Below are positions 23,584 to 34,500 of a stretch of 64,000 bases of DNA, piece after piece. The DNA comes from Saprospiraceae bacterium. Its GTDB lineage: Bacteria; Bacteroidota; Bacteroidia; Chitinophagales; Saprospiraceae. The notes beneath the pieces are model-generated. The model did no database searches. It saw nothing but the letters and a program-made list of their open reading frames with translations, and had not been told where the DNA came from. How positions within the stretch are numbered: the stretch's first letter is position 1; the number at the start of each line of letters is the position of its first letter. Location of the stretch: NCBI GenBank assembly GCA_022841745.1, contig JALHQW010000029.1:20789-84788 (forward strand). Reading direction: 5' to 3'. The translations under genes were made by a program, and so were the position numbers.

Positions 23584-26500
23584 CTACTCTTGATTTTCAT
23601 CCGAAGGTGTAAAGTTCGTACTGGCGCTCCCGTTCACGTCACCGACTTTAATAGCAATGAAGTTGATGCTTAGTTGGTCTTGAGTGACATTGTTTACCAT
23701 AATAGACTCTGGGAAGGGCGCTGAAAATGGGTTCAATGGGTTAGGGAATACGTAATTGGCATCCACAAAACGCCAGGATGAGTTGTTGGGGAAGTCGTCA
23801 TTGATGGTGAGAATCAGTTTCCTTATTTCTACCATATCGAAGGTGGTGACGGAACCTGAATTGTTTGCATCGGCAGCAATGATTTTGTAAGGAGTGTCCA
23901 AAGTATCGGTGCCAAGGATGTGCCGCCTAATAACCACCATATCAAAAGTGGAAACGCCGTTGGAAGGGAGCGTGTCCAAGCTTGGTGTAATGATGTAATC
24001 GCCGCCAGTTACAATGTCAGAAAGATAATTGCCCGTACTGTTCGTGCGCACCTCTGCAAAGAAATCGGTGGTGCTGGTAATGGCTACCTTAACATTGGCA
24101 ACGTCCGGTCCGACATCCGTTTCGATTTTACCGCCCAAGACGGGGTTGCAATCGCAGTTAGCGCCTCCTTGTATTACCAAAGTTGCCTGACATTGATTTG
24201 AGTTACCGGATTGGTCGGTTGCCCATACGTTGACAACCTGCGAGCCAACCGCACAAGCTCCATAGATTATAGATTGAACAAGACTGTCAGGGTGGCCGCT
24301 TAGGGCAGGTGAGTTGCTGCAATTGTCATTCACTGATACAATCAAATCGGCCATTGAAACCTCAACGCTACAATTTGAACCAAGGGCAACCATATGGTTA
24401 CTCTTACAGGTAATGGTTGGCACTATCGTATCCAAAACCACAAAACTCGTACTGCAAGTCTGCATCTTGCCACATTCATCCGTTACCTTGTAATTCACAT
24501 TGTACTGGCCCGGTAACAAGCTAACCGGCGCTCCTAGCACTGTTCCGAGGTTGCCGGTCACTGTGACGAGCAATTGGCTGCCGCAGCCTTCGGCTACAGG
24601 GGTGGGGAGGATGAAATTGGCGGTACAACCGCTTGCACCAACATATTTATCCTCAATTTCACAGCCGTTCGGAAAGCTGACAGGCGCATTGTTGTTCACA
24701 TGGATGACTTGTGTGTAAGAAACTTGGCCATCTCCGTTGTCCCTCAATCGCCTTGTGGCAACCAAGCTGTCGGCACCGACTTGATTCCCCGTGAAGGCAC
24801 AATCATTGGTCGCATACCAGGTTCGGAATACGTTGTAACACCCACCCGAACCTGCCGACTCAATCATATCGGAGAAGGTGACATTGACCGTTTCACAATT
24901 GATGGAAAACAATTGAGGTTCTGGCAAATTAGCCTGAATGGGTGAGATGCACAAGGCAGTATCTGGTGGAAAAACAACTTCAAAATTGGACAAATGCTGA
25001 ACCGTAACCAATTGGAGGCAAGTCAACGTATCAACCTCATTGGTGGCAGTGATGGTCCGCCAAAAAAAGCCGTTGCCACAATTATCCACTTCCACAGAAT
25101 CGGATTCTGCTATGTCAAAACTACAGTTTAGGTGGAATTCGGGCAGGCCCAAAGTGCCTAGCACTTGCAGGTTGTTGGATTGAATGGCCGGAGAAATGAC
25201 CGAAAAATACTGATCGCAGCTGATAGTATCGTTTGCTGGACAAGCCACCAAAGACTCTTGCCTAATGCTGAGTAGCAAAGTCTGGGTGGAATCGTTCCCA
25301 CAAGCATCTGTGAACGTATAGGTGATGGGATAATCACCGGGCAAGGTGTCAGGATGAATCCAGACGGCCTCGTTCACATCAAAATCCCCCCAAGGCGTAA
25401 CCATCAAAAACTCGTAACTTGAGCATTCCGAAACCAAATCGGCAGCAGGTAGCAGCATCGAGTCAACACATCCTCCAGAAAGGCTGAAAAACAAGGATTC
25501 GGGGATTTCAAAAAGGGGTGCCTCTTCATCCAACACCACGATTGTTTGCGTGTCACGCCTTGTTTGTCCATTACATAGGTTCACGACCGACCATGCCCGC
25601 TTGATGCGATAGGAATCACCGCATAATTGGGTAATATTATCGTTGAAAACCACCGCAACCCTACAATGGGTACTGGCATTCGTCTGAAACCCAGCCACTT
25701 CGGGCCAACCCGTAATATCTGGATGGGCTGTCTGCGAAAGGGTCAGCGAATCGCTGCAAGCCAAGGCGGGATTGGCAATTCCATCAACATCTTCCGGGAA
25801 CTGAACCAAGCTCAACCCAAATCTTTTGGCTGTAATAAGCTGGTTGCAGGTCATTTGAGTGCCATTGGGCGATACTACCAGAATTGCCCGCTGAATCTGG
25901 AAGGCAATGGAGTCAGGGCATTGGGTAGAAGTAAAATTGTCGGTAAAACTGATGTCAACCGATTCAAAACAGCCCGTCAGCAATGGACTGCCAGTATGGC
26001 TCATGTCAGTAGGTTCAGTGCAAAATATAACCTTGTTGGGGGGACAGGTCACAGCAGGTGGTTCCCCGCCTCCCACGACCATTACTGTCTGGCAGGAATG
26101 CCCCGTTTCATTGTTGGTCACACGGACATTGAAGGCTTGGTTGGCCTGGTTTGCGTTAATGACGGCCGGCACCCATTGGTTGTTGTCGTCCAACAACTCT
26201 ACTGTGTAGTCCTGATTGCAAATGGTATAATTTGGGTTTAAAGCATCATCGGCGGTTACGGTATGCTCGCATTCGCCACCCAACGAAACCGTCACTTGTG
26301 GTGGACAGGCAAAATTGGTGGAGTTGAATGCTAAAATATTGATTTCAAAATCGCAGGTATGGAAGTTGCCGTTCCCATCAGTAGCTGCCAAGGTGACAGT
26401 GGTGACCCCTGTTGGAAGAAACGTACCTTGCAACGGGAAAAAAACTGGATCAAAAACCGGAATGGTGGAACTCCAATTCAGGTTTGTGTAGTTGATGGAA

Positions 26501-26664
26501 TGGGTGCAGACGTTGGTTGGCAGGTTGATCGTATAGTCAGCGGGGCAGGTCAAAACCTGCGCCTGAATAGATGGGACGGCCAAAACCGTGTACGCCAAAA
26601 AGAAGGTGACGACCTTTAATTGCAAAAAACGCAAAAGATCTATGGTGTAAACCGGTGTATTCAT
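23584..26664 (-). CDS. Large secreted HYR-type protein with dockerin-like C-terminal region
   Basis: A 1026-residue exported protein; the N-terminus is MNTPVYTIDLLRFLQLK followed by a hydrophobic core (VVTFFLAYTVLAVPSIQAQ). Cys-rich HYR-like beta-sandwich modules follow (LTCPADYTINLP, FACPPQVTVSLGGECEHTV, VTCPPNKVIFC..., TITCKSNHMVALGSNCSVEV). The C-terminal part has two dockerin-like segments (GVSTFDMVVIRRHILGTD and ADANNSGSVTTFDMVEIRKL) and GDVNGS near the end, but no T9SS sorting domain: it stops at SASTNFTPSDENQE. Homologous proteins I know usually continue into a cohesin-like or sorting module, so this may be truncated. It lies divergently from leuS. Probably a cell-surface adhesion or assembly protein. 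Confidence 0.82.
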   Translation of the reverse strand: MNTPVYTIDLLRFLQLKVVTFFLAYTVLAVPSIQAQVLTCPADYTINLPTNVCTHSINYTNLNWSSTIPVFDPVFFPLQGTFLPTGVTTVTLAATDGNGNFHTCDFEINILAFNSTNFACPPQVTVSLGGECEHTVTADDALNPNYTICNQDYTVELLDDNNQWVPAVINANQANQAFNVRVTNNETGHSCQTVMVVGGGEPPAVTCPPNKVIFCTEPTDMSHTGSPLLTGCFESVDISFTDNFTSTQCPDSIAFQIQRAILVVSPNGTQMTCNQLITAKRFGLSLVQFPEDVDGIANPALACSDSLTLSQTAHPDITGWPEVAGFQTNASTHCRVAVVFNDNITQLCGDSYRIKRAWSVVNLCNGQTRRDTQTIVVLDEEAPLFEIPESLFFSLSGGCVDSMLLPAADLVSECSSYEFLMVTPWGDFDVNEAVWIHPDTLPGDYPITYTFTDACGNDSTQTLLLSIRQESLVACPANDTISCDQYFSVISPAIQSNNLQVLGTLGLPEFHLNCSFDIAESDSVEVDNCGNGFFWRTITATNEVDTLTCLQLVTVQHLSNFEVVFPPDTALCISPIQANLPEPQLFSINCETVNVTFSDMIESAGSGGCYNVFRTWYATNDCAFTGNQVGADSLVATRRLRDNGDGQVSYTQVIHVNNNAPVSFPNGCEIEDKYVGASGCTANFILPTPVAEGCGSQLLVTVTGNLGTVLGAPVSLLPGQYNVNYKVTDECGKMQTCSTSFVVLDTIVPTITCKSNHMVALGSNCSVEVSMADLIVSVNDNCSNSPALSGHPDSLVQSIIYGACAVGSQVVNVWATDQSGNSNQCQATLVIQGGANCDCNPVLGGKIETDVGPDVANVKVAITSTTDFFAEVRTNSTGNYLSDIVTGGDYIITPSLDTLPSNGVSTFDMVVIRRHILGTDTLDTPYKIIAADANNSGSVTTFDMVEIRKLILTINDDFPNNSSWRFVDANYVFPNPLNPFSAPFPESIMVNNVTQDQLSINFIAIKVGDVNGSASTNFTPSDENQE

Positions 26665-26993
26665 GGGACAAATTTTTCTAAACAGTTTTCTCTAAAACCC
26701 AATCAGTTTGGATTCAAATATTGTTGACAGTCCTTGTTTTCTATGAAATGTCCTTTACAAAAATTGGTCGTTGAACAAGATGGTGAGAACCAAGAGCGTA
26801 GCCTAATTTCAAAAACGATGCAATTTATAACTATTCAAAACAAAATAGCATTTTTTGAGCCAAAAATCCTTGTTTTAGGGTATTGAAGCCAAGAACAAGG
26901 AATTGTCATTCAGGTTTTGATGAATTTTTCATTTCTTCGCAGCTTTTTAGTAAAACATGCTCTTACAAGCGTTTAAACATCAATCAAATCGTC
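26665..26993. other. Intergenic region, divergent
   Basis: 329 bp between the divergent starts of the HYR protein gene and leuS. It is AT-rich and must hold both promoters, but no clear TTG-N19-TAnnTTTG match, hairpin or small gene was found. No T-box or other leader motif is visible ahead of leuS. Confidence 0.6.
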
Positions 26994-29798
26994 ATGGAAT
27001 ACAATCCTCGTGAAATAGAGCAAAATTGGAAAAAATGGTGGGCCGACCACCAAGTTTACAAAGTCAGCAACGACTCCACCAAGCCTAAATACTACGTCCT
27101 CGACATGTTCCCCTACCCTTCCGGCGCTGGCCTGCACGTCGGCCACCCGCTTGGATATATAGGTTCTGACATCTTCGCACGCTACAAGCGGCAGCAAGGC
27201 TACAATGTGCTGCACCCGATGGGCTACGACGCCTTCGGCTTGCCCGCTGAGCAGTATGCCATCCAAACGGGCGTCCACCCCGCCAAGTCCACCGCCGCCA
27301 ACATTGCCCGCTACCGGGAGCAGTTGGACAAAATCGGTTTCAGCTTCGACTGGAGCCGGGAGGTGCAGACCAGCGACCCCAGCTACTATAAATGGACGCA
27401 GTGGATTTTCCTCCAGCTCTTTGGCCATTGGTACGACACCAAAGCTACGAAGGCCCGCCCAATTGAGGAACTCATCGCCATTTTTGAAAAAGAAGGAGCC
27501 TCCAATGCAAAGGCCGCATGTTCTGAGCCACAAGATTTTTCTGCTGCGCAATGGGCCGCCATGACCCCCAAGGAAAAGGACGATGTGCTGATGAACTACC
27601 GCCTCGCCTACCGCAAAACCACCTACGTATGGTGGTGCGAGGACCTGGGAACTGTGCTCGCCAACGATGAAGTAAAAGACGGCGTGAGCGAACGGGGCGG
27701 CTACCCCGTGGAACGCAAGCCGATGCTCCAATGGAGCCTCCGAATTACTGCCTATGCCGATCGCCTGTTGAGCGACCTCGATACCGTGGACTTCAGCGAC
27801 GCCATGAAAAAAATGCAGGGCAACTGGATTGGCAAATCGCAGGGCGCACAGATGAGATTTCGGATTGCGGATTGCGGATTGCGGATTGGGGAGGCTGCCC
27901 AAGAACCTGAAATTGAAATCTTTACAACAAGGCCCGATACGATTTTCGGGGCGACGTTCATGGTGATTGCGCCAGAGCACGATTTGGTGAAGCAAATTAC
28001 GACACCAGCGCAGTCCAATGAAATCGCTGACTACCTCGCCTACGTGAACACCCGCAGCGAGCGAGACCGCATGTCCGAGACGAAGGAAGTGTCTGGCGCA
28101 TTCACGGGTGCTTTTGCTTTGAATCCCTTCAATGGCGAGAAAATCCCCATCTGGATTGCCGAATACGTGCTGAAGGACTACGGCACGGGCGCCATCATGG
28201 CCGTGCCCGCCGACGACGAGCGGGACATGCGCTTTGCCAAAAAATTCAACCTGCCCATCGTCGAAATCATTGACAAAAGCATGTACCCCGGCGCTACCAT
28301 CGAGGACAAGCTGGGCAAGATGATTAACTCCGACTTCCTCGACGGCATGGAGGTGATGGACGCCATTGAGGAGATATTGCAGCGCATCGAAACAATGGGC
28401 ATCGGGGTCCGCAAAATCAATTTCCGCTTGCGGGATGCCATCTACAGCCGCCAACGCTATTGGGGCGAGCCGTTCCCTATCGCCTACGATGCCGACGGCG
28501 TGGCGCACCCACTGCCCATCGAAGAACTGCCATTAGAACTTCCTGAATTGGACGACTTCAAGCCCGCCTCTGGTGCAAAATCGCCGCTGGCCCGTGCCGA
28601 AAACTGGGTCAATTTTCAAGAAGGCTGGCGTCGGGAAACGGACACCATGCCAGGCTTCGCTGGCTCCTCTTGGTACTTCCTGCGCTACATGGATGCAAAC
28701 AACGATACTGATTTTGCTTCGCAAAAAGCCTTGAATTACTGGCAAGACGTTGACCTCTACGTGGGCGGCACTGAACATGCTGTGGGCCATTTGATGTACA
28801 GCCGTTTTTGGCATAAATTCTTGTATGACAAAGGCTTGGTGCCGACGAAGGAGCCGTACAAGAAGCTGTTGAACCAGGGGATGATTCAGGGTAAGTCGGC
28901 CATCATGGAAGTGAAGACCGAAGGCGGTAATGTACTTGAGCTTTATGTCCCGGTTAGCTTCGTGGATGAGAATTGGAGGCTTCCAATAGCTGATTTACCA
29001 AAGCTACAAGTCGAGGACAACCGCTTTGAGCAGGTCAATCCATCCACGAATGTTACAGTTGAAAAGGACAAAGAAGGTAGGGAGTTCATCCCATTGTTGA
29101 TGCGGGTTGAAAAAATGTCAAAACGGTTGTTCAACGTCGTGAACCCCGACGAAATGGTAGAACGCTACGGTGCCGACTGCTTCCGCATGTACGAAATGTT
29201 CCTCGGCCCCATCGAACAGGCCAAGCCTTGGGACACAAAGGGCATCAACGGCGTTTCGGGCTTCCTGCGCAAGCTGTGGATGCTGTTTTTCGATGAAAAC
29301 AACGGCAAGCCGCTCGTCAACGACGCCGAACCGACGAAGGAGGAATGGAAAATCCTGCACACCTGCATCAAGAAGGTGACGGACGACATCGAGCGCTTTT
29401 CGTTCAATACCTGCGTGAGTTCATTCATGATTTGCGTCAACGAATTGCGCAGCGCCAACTGCTCCAAGCGAGCCATCTTAGACGAATTGGTGCGGCTGCT
29501 GTCGCCTTTCGCACCCTTCACCGCCGAGGAGCTTTGGCACCAACTGGGCCATGAAACAACCGTTTGCGAAGCGCCCTATCCAAAGCTCAACGAGGCTTAC
29601 CTTGTGCAGGACAGCATCCCCTATCCCGTCAGCATCAATGGCAAGAAAAGGGACTTGGTGGAACTGCCCGCTGGATTGAGCGTACCCGAACTGGAGAAGG
29701 CCGCCTTGGAATTGGACAAGGTGCAGAAATGGCTGGAAGGACAAACCGTGAAAAAGATCATTGTGGTGCCCGGTAGGATGATCAATATTGTGGTGTGA
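26994..29798 (+). CDS. leuS: Leucyl-tRNA synthetase
   Basis: A 934-residue class I aminoacyl-tRNA synthetase that charges tRNA-Leu. The ATG at 26994 starts the canonical MEYNPREIEQNWKKWW; the upstream frame is not conserved. HIGH region: PYPSGAGLHVGHPLGY (HVGH, about residue 48). KMSKS region: EKMSKRLFNVVNPDE (about residue 708). The editing domain shows NWIGKSQGAQ and FTTRPDTIFG. Between them CGGATTG x4 adds about 13 residues (residues about 289-302) in a loop of the CP1 editing domain. The catalytic segment GSSWYFLRYMD and the C-terminal anticodon region are normal. A terminator follows. Confidence 0.97.
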   Translation: MEYNPREIEQNWKKWWADHQVYKVSNDSTKPKYYVLDMFPYPSGAGLHVGHPLGYIGSDIFARYKRQQGYNVLHPMGYDAFGLPAEQYAIQTGVHPAKSTAANIARYREQLDKIGFSFDWSREVQTSDPSYYKWTQWIFLQLFGHWYDTKATKARPIEELIAIFEKEGASNAKAACSEPQDFSAAQWAAMTPKEKDDVLMNYRLAYRKTTYVWWCEDLGTVLANDEVKDGVSERGGYPVERKPMLQWSLRITAYADRLLSDLDTVDFSDAMKKMQGNWIGKSQGAQMRFRIADCGLRIGEAAQEPEIEIFTTRPDTIFGATFMVIAPEHDLVKQITTPAQSNEIADYLAYVNTRSERDRMSETKEVSGAFTGAFALNPFNGEKIPIWIAEYVLKDYGTGAIMAVPADDERDMRFAKKFNLPIVEIIDKSMYPGATIEDKLGKMINSDFLDGMEVMDAIEEILQRIETMGIGVRKINFRLRDAIYSRQRYWGEPFPIAYDADGVAHPLPIEELPLELPELDDFKPASGAKSPLARAENWVNFQEGWRRETDTMPGFAGSSWYFLRYMDANNDTDFASQKALNYWQDVDLYVGGTEHAVGHLMYSRFWHKFLYDKGLVPTKEPYKKLLNQGMIQGKSAIMEVKTEGGNVLELYVPVSFVDENWRLPIADLPKLQVEDNRFEQVNPSTNVTVEKDKEGREFIPLLMRVEKMSKRLFNVVNPDEMVERYGADCFRMYEMFLGPIEQAKPWDTKGINGVSGFLRKLWMLFFDENNGKPLVNDAEPTKEEWKILHTCIKKVTDDIERFSFNTCVSSFMICVNELRSANCSKRAILDELVRLLSPFAPFTAEELWHQLGHETTVCEAPYPKLNEAYLVQDSIPYPVSINGKKRDLVELPAGLSVPELEKAALELDKVQKWLEGQTVKKIIVVPGRMINIVV
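27861..27888 (+). repeat. In-frame heptamer repeat CGGATTG x4 in leuS
   Basis: Four exact CGGATTG heptamers (28 bp) inside the LeuRS editing-domain coding sequence; they encode FRIADCGLRIGE in a loop between NWIGKSQGAQ and EIFTTRPDT. The flanks are normal LeuRS sequence. Confidence 0.96.
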
Positions 29799-29850
29799 CA
29801 CGGACTGGCTTTTGCTTATCTAGTGAAATCGTATCTTTTTAAACAATATA

Positions 29851-29890
29851 AGGGGTTTCAGCATCAACACCGCTGAAACCCCTTTTTTTT
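29851..29890 (+). terminator. Terminator of leuS
   Basis: Stem AGGGGTTTCAGC/GCTGAAACCCCT with a T8 tract, 52 bp after the leuS stop codon. Confidence 0.93.
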
Positions 29891-29917
29891 GCTATAAAGG
29901 TAAAACGTAAAACCCCT

Positions 29918-30550
29918 TCAAAGCACAAACACTGGCAGCGGCTTGCTGGGGTTGCTAGTGCGTTGGAAGGTGCCGTGGTAAACCACCCGCACGAGGTAGT
30001 CCTTGCGGGGGACAAGCCCGGCCAGCGTGAACTTCTTGCCCGTGCTGTAAGTCCCGTTTTTCCAGGTTAGCCCGTTGTCATCCGAATATTCGACGGCGAT
30101 GGACTTCACGCCCTTGGGCAGGTCTGCCACCTTGCCGACGACCGTGCCCGTCAGCACACCAGCTATCACATAGGCCTGCGTGGGGTCGGGCAGCGGCTCG
30201 TTGCTCTTGACGGGCTGGTTGCGGTACTGGTAATGGGCATTGGTGATATAGGACAAGTCCTCTTTCACCGTCAGCTGGAGGGCAGTGCCCAGGGCATCCA
30301 GTGCTTCGAGCAGGGCCGTCCGTTTGGCCTGCTTGACCTCGGTCAATGACTTGCCGCCGTTGGCCGCCGCCGCACAGGCTGCATCGAATTCGTTGTAGCG
30401 CACTTGCACGCTGTCTGCTTCATTGGCCACCCCTTCATAATCGGGTTTCTTGTAGGTTGCGTCCACCACGTTCTTGCCATGGGCACGCAGTTCGTCGAGC
30501 GTCATTTCGTTGTGCTTGCGAAGCACGATGAGTTTTTTGTTGATCATCAT
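29918..30550 (-). CDS. Cytoplasmic protein with C-terminal fibronectin-III-like domain
   Basis: A 210-residue protein. Start at 30550 or 30547 (MMINKKLIVLRKHNEM); a longer frame reaching 30670 contains an unlikely Cys-rich sequence. No signal peptide. Residues 1-110 are mostly helical (EMTLDELRAHGKNVVDATYKK, ...TALLEALDALGTALQLTVKED). Residues about 120-210 form a beta-sandwich resembling a fibronectin type III domain (VADLPKGVKSIAVEYSDDNGLTWKNG, FTLAGLVPRKDYLVRVVYHG). No family known to me. It converges with leuS, and the leuS terminator lies between them. Confidence 0.7.
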   Translation of the reverse strand: MMINKKLIVLRKHNEMTLDELRAHGKNVVDATYKKPDYEGVANEADSVQVRYNEFDAACAAAANGGKSLTEVKQAKRTALLEALDALGTALQLTVKEDLSYITNAHYQYRNQPVKSNEPLPDPTQAYVIAGVLTGTVVGKVADLPKGVKSIAVEYSDDNGLTWKNGTYSTGKKFTLAGLVPRKDYLVRVVYHGTFQRTSNPSKPLPVFVL

Positions 30551-31592
30551 CTTTAAAATATTTTGGTGAGTAAAACTGCCGGGTTGGGGGCATGCCCGAT
30601 TAACGCCTACAAAATTCTGCGAACTACAGGAACCACGATTTGGATCTTCTGCAATTTTTGTGACAAGCAAAAACGCTTACGAATCTTGATTTTAACAATT
30701 CATCAGGGCTTCTTGGCTATTTTTCTTGCCCAAGAAAACTTTGGGCTTGTATCAAAACAGAAAAAAGGAATATCAACCTGAGTTTCTTTAAGCTCAATTC
30801 AAGGTTTTCTGATAACCAAATAGGCTATTCTATACTTGGAAATAAGCTTGGGAATATCAGTCGGAACTTTTCTGAACCCAATCCATGATTTTTGGAGATA
30901 AAAAGACTTTGAGCTTATTTCAGAAAAACAATTTCTGATAATTGAACGCTTTCCCCTAATACCAGAAATGTCTATTCTAATATCAGAAATAACTTTTCTG
31001 ATATCAAAAAAACGCAAACCAAGTCATGAAAAACTGCCAGTCATTGCCAAAATACCAGCAATTACAAGGGATTTTGCGGGTCGGATTGAAGAGTTGCGCT
31101 TAGCCCGTCAAACTTATTTCCAGTTCGACATTCTCATTACCTGATGAAACCTGTGACATTCAGACCGTGCCCAATTGGGACATTTTCTATGTCTATTTCG
31201 ATAAAAAATGTTGCGTAGCCGACATTTTCCTACATCTGTTCCTTTGCTATTTCAAAATCCCACACTATATTCGCCCCTGTAGTCCAAACACAGGTTTGGG
31301 CCATTACCTAAAAAACGGACTCCAAAAGAGAATACACGAAGCAAGCACAATTTACTTTTACCACACATCCAACACTTAGGCCGTCCGGCCACCCTGTTTG
31401 AATAGTTCCTTTTCGGGAATTCGTCGTCGTCCTGTATGTATTTTCTTTGGTCAAAACCGAATTGCTGCAAGTGCTGACCGCACCTTGAGGCATTGGCGCA
31501 TGGCCGACTTTGTATTGATTTTATACAGTATTTCCATAACCAGGTGCTATCTTTGCTTGACCAGCAAAGGTGGGCCAATAATTATTTTTATC
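30551..31592. other. Long AT-rich intergenic region with degenerate repeats
   Basis: About 1040 bp without a convincing gene. Between 30800 and 31015 words related to TTTCTGATA and ATATCAGAA recur; ATATCAGAA-ATAACTT-TTCTGATAT forms a near-perfect palindrome around 30978-31003, and two imperfect direct copies of an AATATCAG-N4-AACTTTTCTGA block occur. The short frame on the minus strand there is repeat-derived (DIRKVISDIRIDISGIRG). A promoter-like pair lies at 31243-31273 and a second -7-like box (TATCTTTG) at 31548-31555, 37 bp before the protease start. Confidence 0.65.
31243..31273 (+). promoter_or_regulatory. Promoter candidate upstream of the metalloprotease gene
   Basis: TTTG (31243-31246), a 19-bp spacer, then TATATTCG (31266-31273), near the TTTG-N19-TAnnTTTG consensus. 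The next clear gene starts at 31593, which would leave a leader of about 310 nt. Confidence 0.5.
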
Positions 31593-34500
31593 ATGAAACG
31601 AGTAATTAGAATTTTTTTCACAAAGTCTCGATTGGCTTGCTCACTAGTCAAATTTTTGATTGGAATTTTGGTGCTCTTCTCAATAAATCTAAATGGGCAA
31701 AGCTGTTTTCCACCTCCACCTCCAGAAACTGATGACGGAGATTTTGATTGTGCTTCCGATGGCGTCATGCCGGCTTGTAGTTTTGGAATTGCCAATCCAC
31801 CCGTACCTGGTGGTTTGTATTGCGATCCTGCTGATGAAGAACTATACAATGTGAGGCTCTACCTTCATATACTCAGGAAAGAAAGTGACCTAAGCGGGGC
31901 AAGGGACATTGGCGAAATAAAAAATGCCATTGAAAGGCTACAACGGAATTTCTCGACTTTAGGCATCATCTTTTCAATTGAAGGTATTCAATATCTTGAT
32001 GTAAGCGACGCAGTATATGATTATTCCAATGCAGATTTCGAAACAGTTACTAGCCTTCAAACCCACTCTGATGGTATAGATGTTTATTTTATCGGTCTCG
32101 GAATCTATAATAATGGCAAGGCCACTTCGATAGCAAAGAGTACCGTAGGAAATGCTTGTGTTATAGGGGGTGGGGTTTCTAATGAAGGCTTTAACCTATT
32201 GAACGAGACCACCATCCTTGAACATGAAATAGGGCATTGCCTCGGGTTGCTTCATACTTCTGAGATACTTTGCGATGGTTCTGATTGTGATTCGCAACCT
32301 TCACTTCCATGTGATTGTGGTGATCATGTCTTCGACACACCATTAGATTTTTATGAAAACGCCCTTTTGTCATACTGCATAGACAATGAGACCTGTGAAA
32401 GAATTGCTGATATTTCTGGTCTTCCCCAATGTAGCGACGCAAACAGTTGGCCCATTTCAAATATAATGTCCCTGTACCCTGCCCATTGCAGGACCAAATT
32501 TACTGAAGGCCAGAAGCGAAGGATGAAAAGGTACCTTTCCACTTGCCCCAAGCTCAATCCCGTTGTGTCGGCTGGCCCCATAAGGGTCGGCAGTGGGATG
32601 GAATGGTCAATCGGGCCTGGTGGGATAGACTTAATTGGATTTTGCCTCCCCGGCTTCATCATAGAACCCGGTGCCACCCTCAACCTCGCCAGCGACCTCG
32701 AATTCAGCACCAACGCCAAAATAATCGTCAAAGCCACCGGACGGCTCAACGTTAATGGCGTCAAGCTCACAAGCTGTGACAGCTACTGGCAGGGTATAGA
32801 GGTTTATAGCAACTTCTTCCTGCCCCAATCCATCACCAACCAAGGCATGGTGCGGCTCTACAGTGGAAGCACCATACAGCTTGCTGAGAAGCCGCTTAAT
32901 GTTTGGGCGCCTGCCATCGTGCTGGCCACTGGCACGGTCTTCGACCACTGCGGCACCAGCACCTTCACCAATACCTACAACACCACCTTTGCCAGCTACA
33001 ACCACTTCACCGACTGCGAGTTCCTGAACACCACGGCCACGCCCTTCCAGTTCTGGGGCAATGTCAAGCTGACGAACATCCGGGGCTTGGTCTTCAACAA
33101 CTGCACCTTCACCACCGCACCGGGAATGGGTGCCTCCTTGGCAGCCCCCTTCGCCATTGACGCCTACAATGCCCGTTTTGGAGTATCCAGTGGCAGCGAG
33201 TTCACCAACTACCGCCGGGCCATCATTGCCGGTGCCGACAACGGGGTGGACCGCAGCTTCACGGTGAAGAACAGCACCTTCACCAACAACTACAACTCCA
33301 TCGAGAACTGGAACGTGGACGGCTGCACCATTCGGGGGAACTCCATCACGGGCATCGGTTCCAGTATCTGGCCGCCCAACCGCCCCTCGACAGGCATCGT
33401 CCTGCGCAACTGCACCCGCTACGAGGTGACCGACAACAACCTGACGGGGGCAAGCAATACCGGTAATAATATTGGGATTTGGGCGTATGATACGGGGTCG
33501 GATGGGAACATACTTAGAAGGAACACCTTCACAAACATGAAGACGTCCAACGCTGCACAGTTGAACAATAGGGGGCAAGATGCTGACGAAGGGCTTCAAT
33601 ACTGGTGCAATACTAATATTAACTGTACGAACGATTTTGTGGTCAGTGGCAGCATATGCCAAGAGCAGGGGCTTGAAAATGGGGCTAAGAACAAGTTCTC
33701 TCAAGTCAATACTACAAATGGTGACTATTTAAATTCTGGTGGAAGCCTCATCAACTATTACTATATAGATGCCCTTTTGGAAGTTCCACAATATACTTCC
33801 AATATTACATCAATTGAAAAAAGCCTTTCTGTTGATTGCACTGGTAGCACAGGTGAAGAAGACGAGGAAGGGGACGGAAAGTTGACGAATCAAGGTGAAC
33901 AGACTTTTATCACCAAGTTCAATGACGCTAAGACGGAGTACCAAACCAAAAGGGCACAGTATGATGCTCTTCTAAGCGGCAGCCCAGCAGCTTTGGCGCT
34001 TATACCGGACTTGGCCAAGCAGCGCAGCATCATGCACCGTTCGGCAGACCGCATACTTCGCAGTGAGTTCTCCGACCCGGAGAACTTGGACTGGACGAAA
34101 ATCAGGACTTGGCTGCACAACAAGGACAGCAAGGAATCTGAATATGCCATCGTGGAATCTTGGATACTTGAAGGAAATACGGGCAATGCGGAACAGGTAT
34201 TCGATGCCATACCATCAACCTTCAACTTGACAGGCGATGCCTTGGCACAACATGACAGCTATGAAGATTGGATGGATTTGCGAATCAGCTTTAAAACGCA
34301 GCAGAAAGATGTTTACAACCTTGGGGCCTCCGATGTTCTGCTGATTCAGAACATTGCGGACAATGGCACTGGCTTCGCTGCGGCTCAAACACAGAGCTTA
34401 CTCAACCACCAGTATGGCTACAACTATATGATTAGCTTTGGAGGGTTTGGGGGTCAGCCAATCTTCGGGCCAAGTGGAAATAATAGTGTAGCTCATCCTG

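Noticed and set aside
26665-26993. A T-box or other leader riboswitch for leuS
   Set aside because: No specifier-loop or antiterminator motif is visible, and T-boxes are not expected in this phylum.
26973-28508. A 511-codon minus-strand frame across leuS
   Set aside because: It is the antisense of a clearly coding, GC-rich gene; its translation shows no family motifs and is rich in His/Val/Gly runs typical of antisense frames.
30799-31017. A 72-codon minus-strand frame with recurring DIR peptides
   Set aside because: The peptide repetition follows from the degenerate DNA repeats; no start context or homology supports a gene.
32631-33704. A 357-codon minus-strand frame across the beta-helix part of the metalloprotease gene
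   Set aside because: The plus-strand frame continues an intact 1052-residue protein; the antisense product is low-complexity and Gly/Val rich. It reflects the GC-rich codon use of this part.
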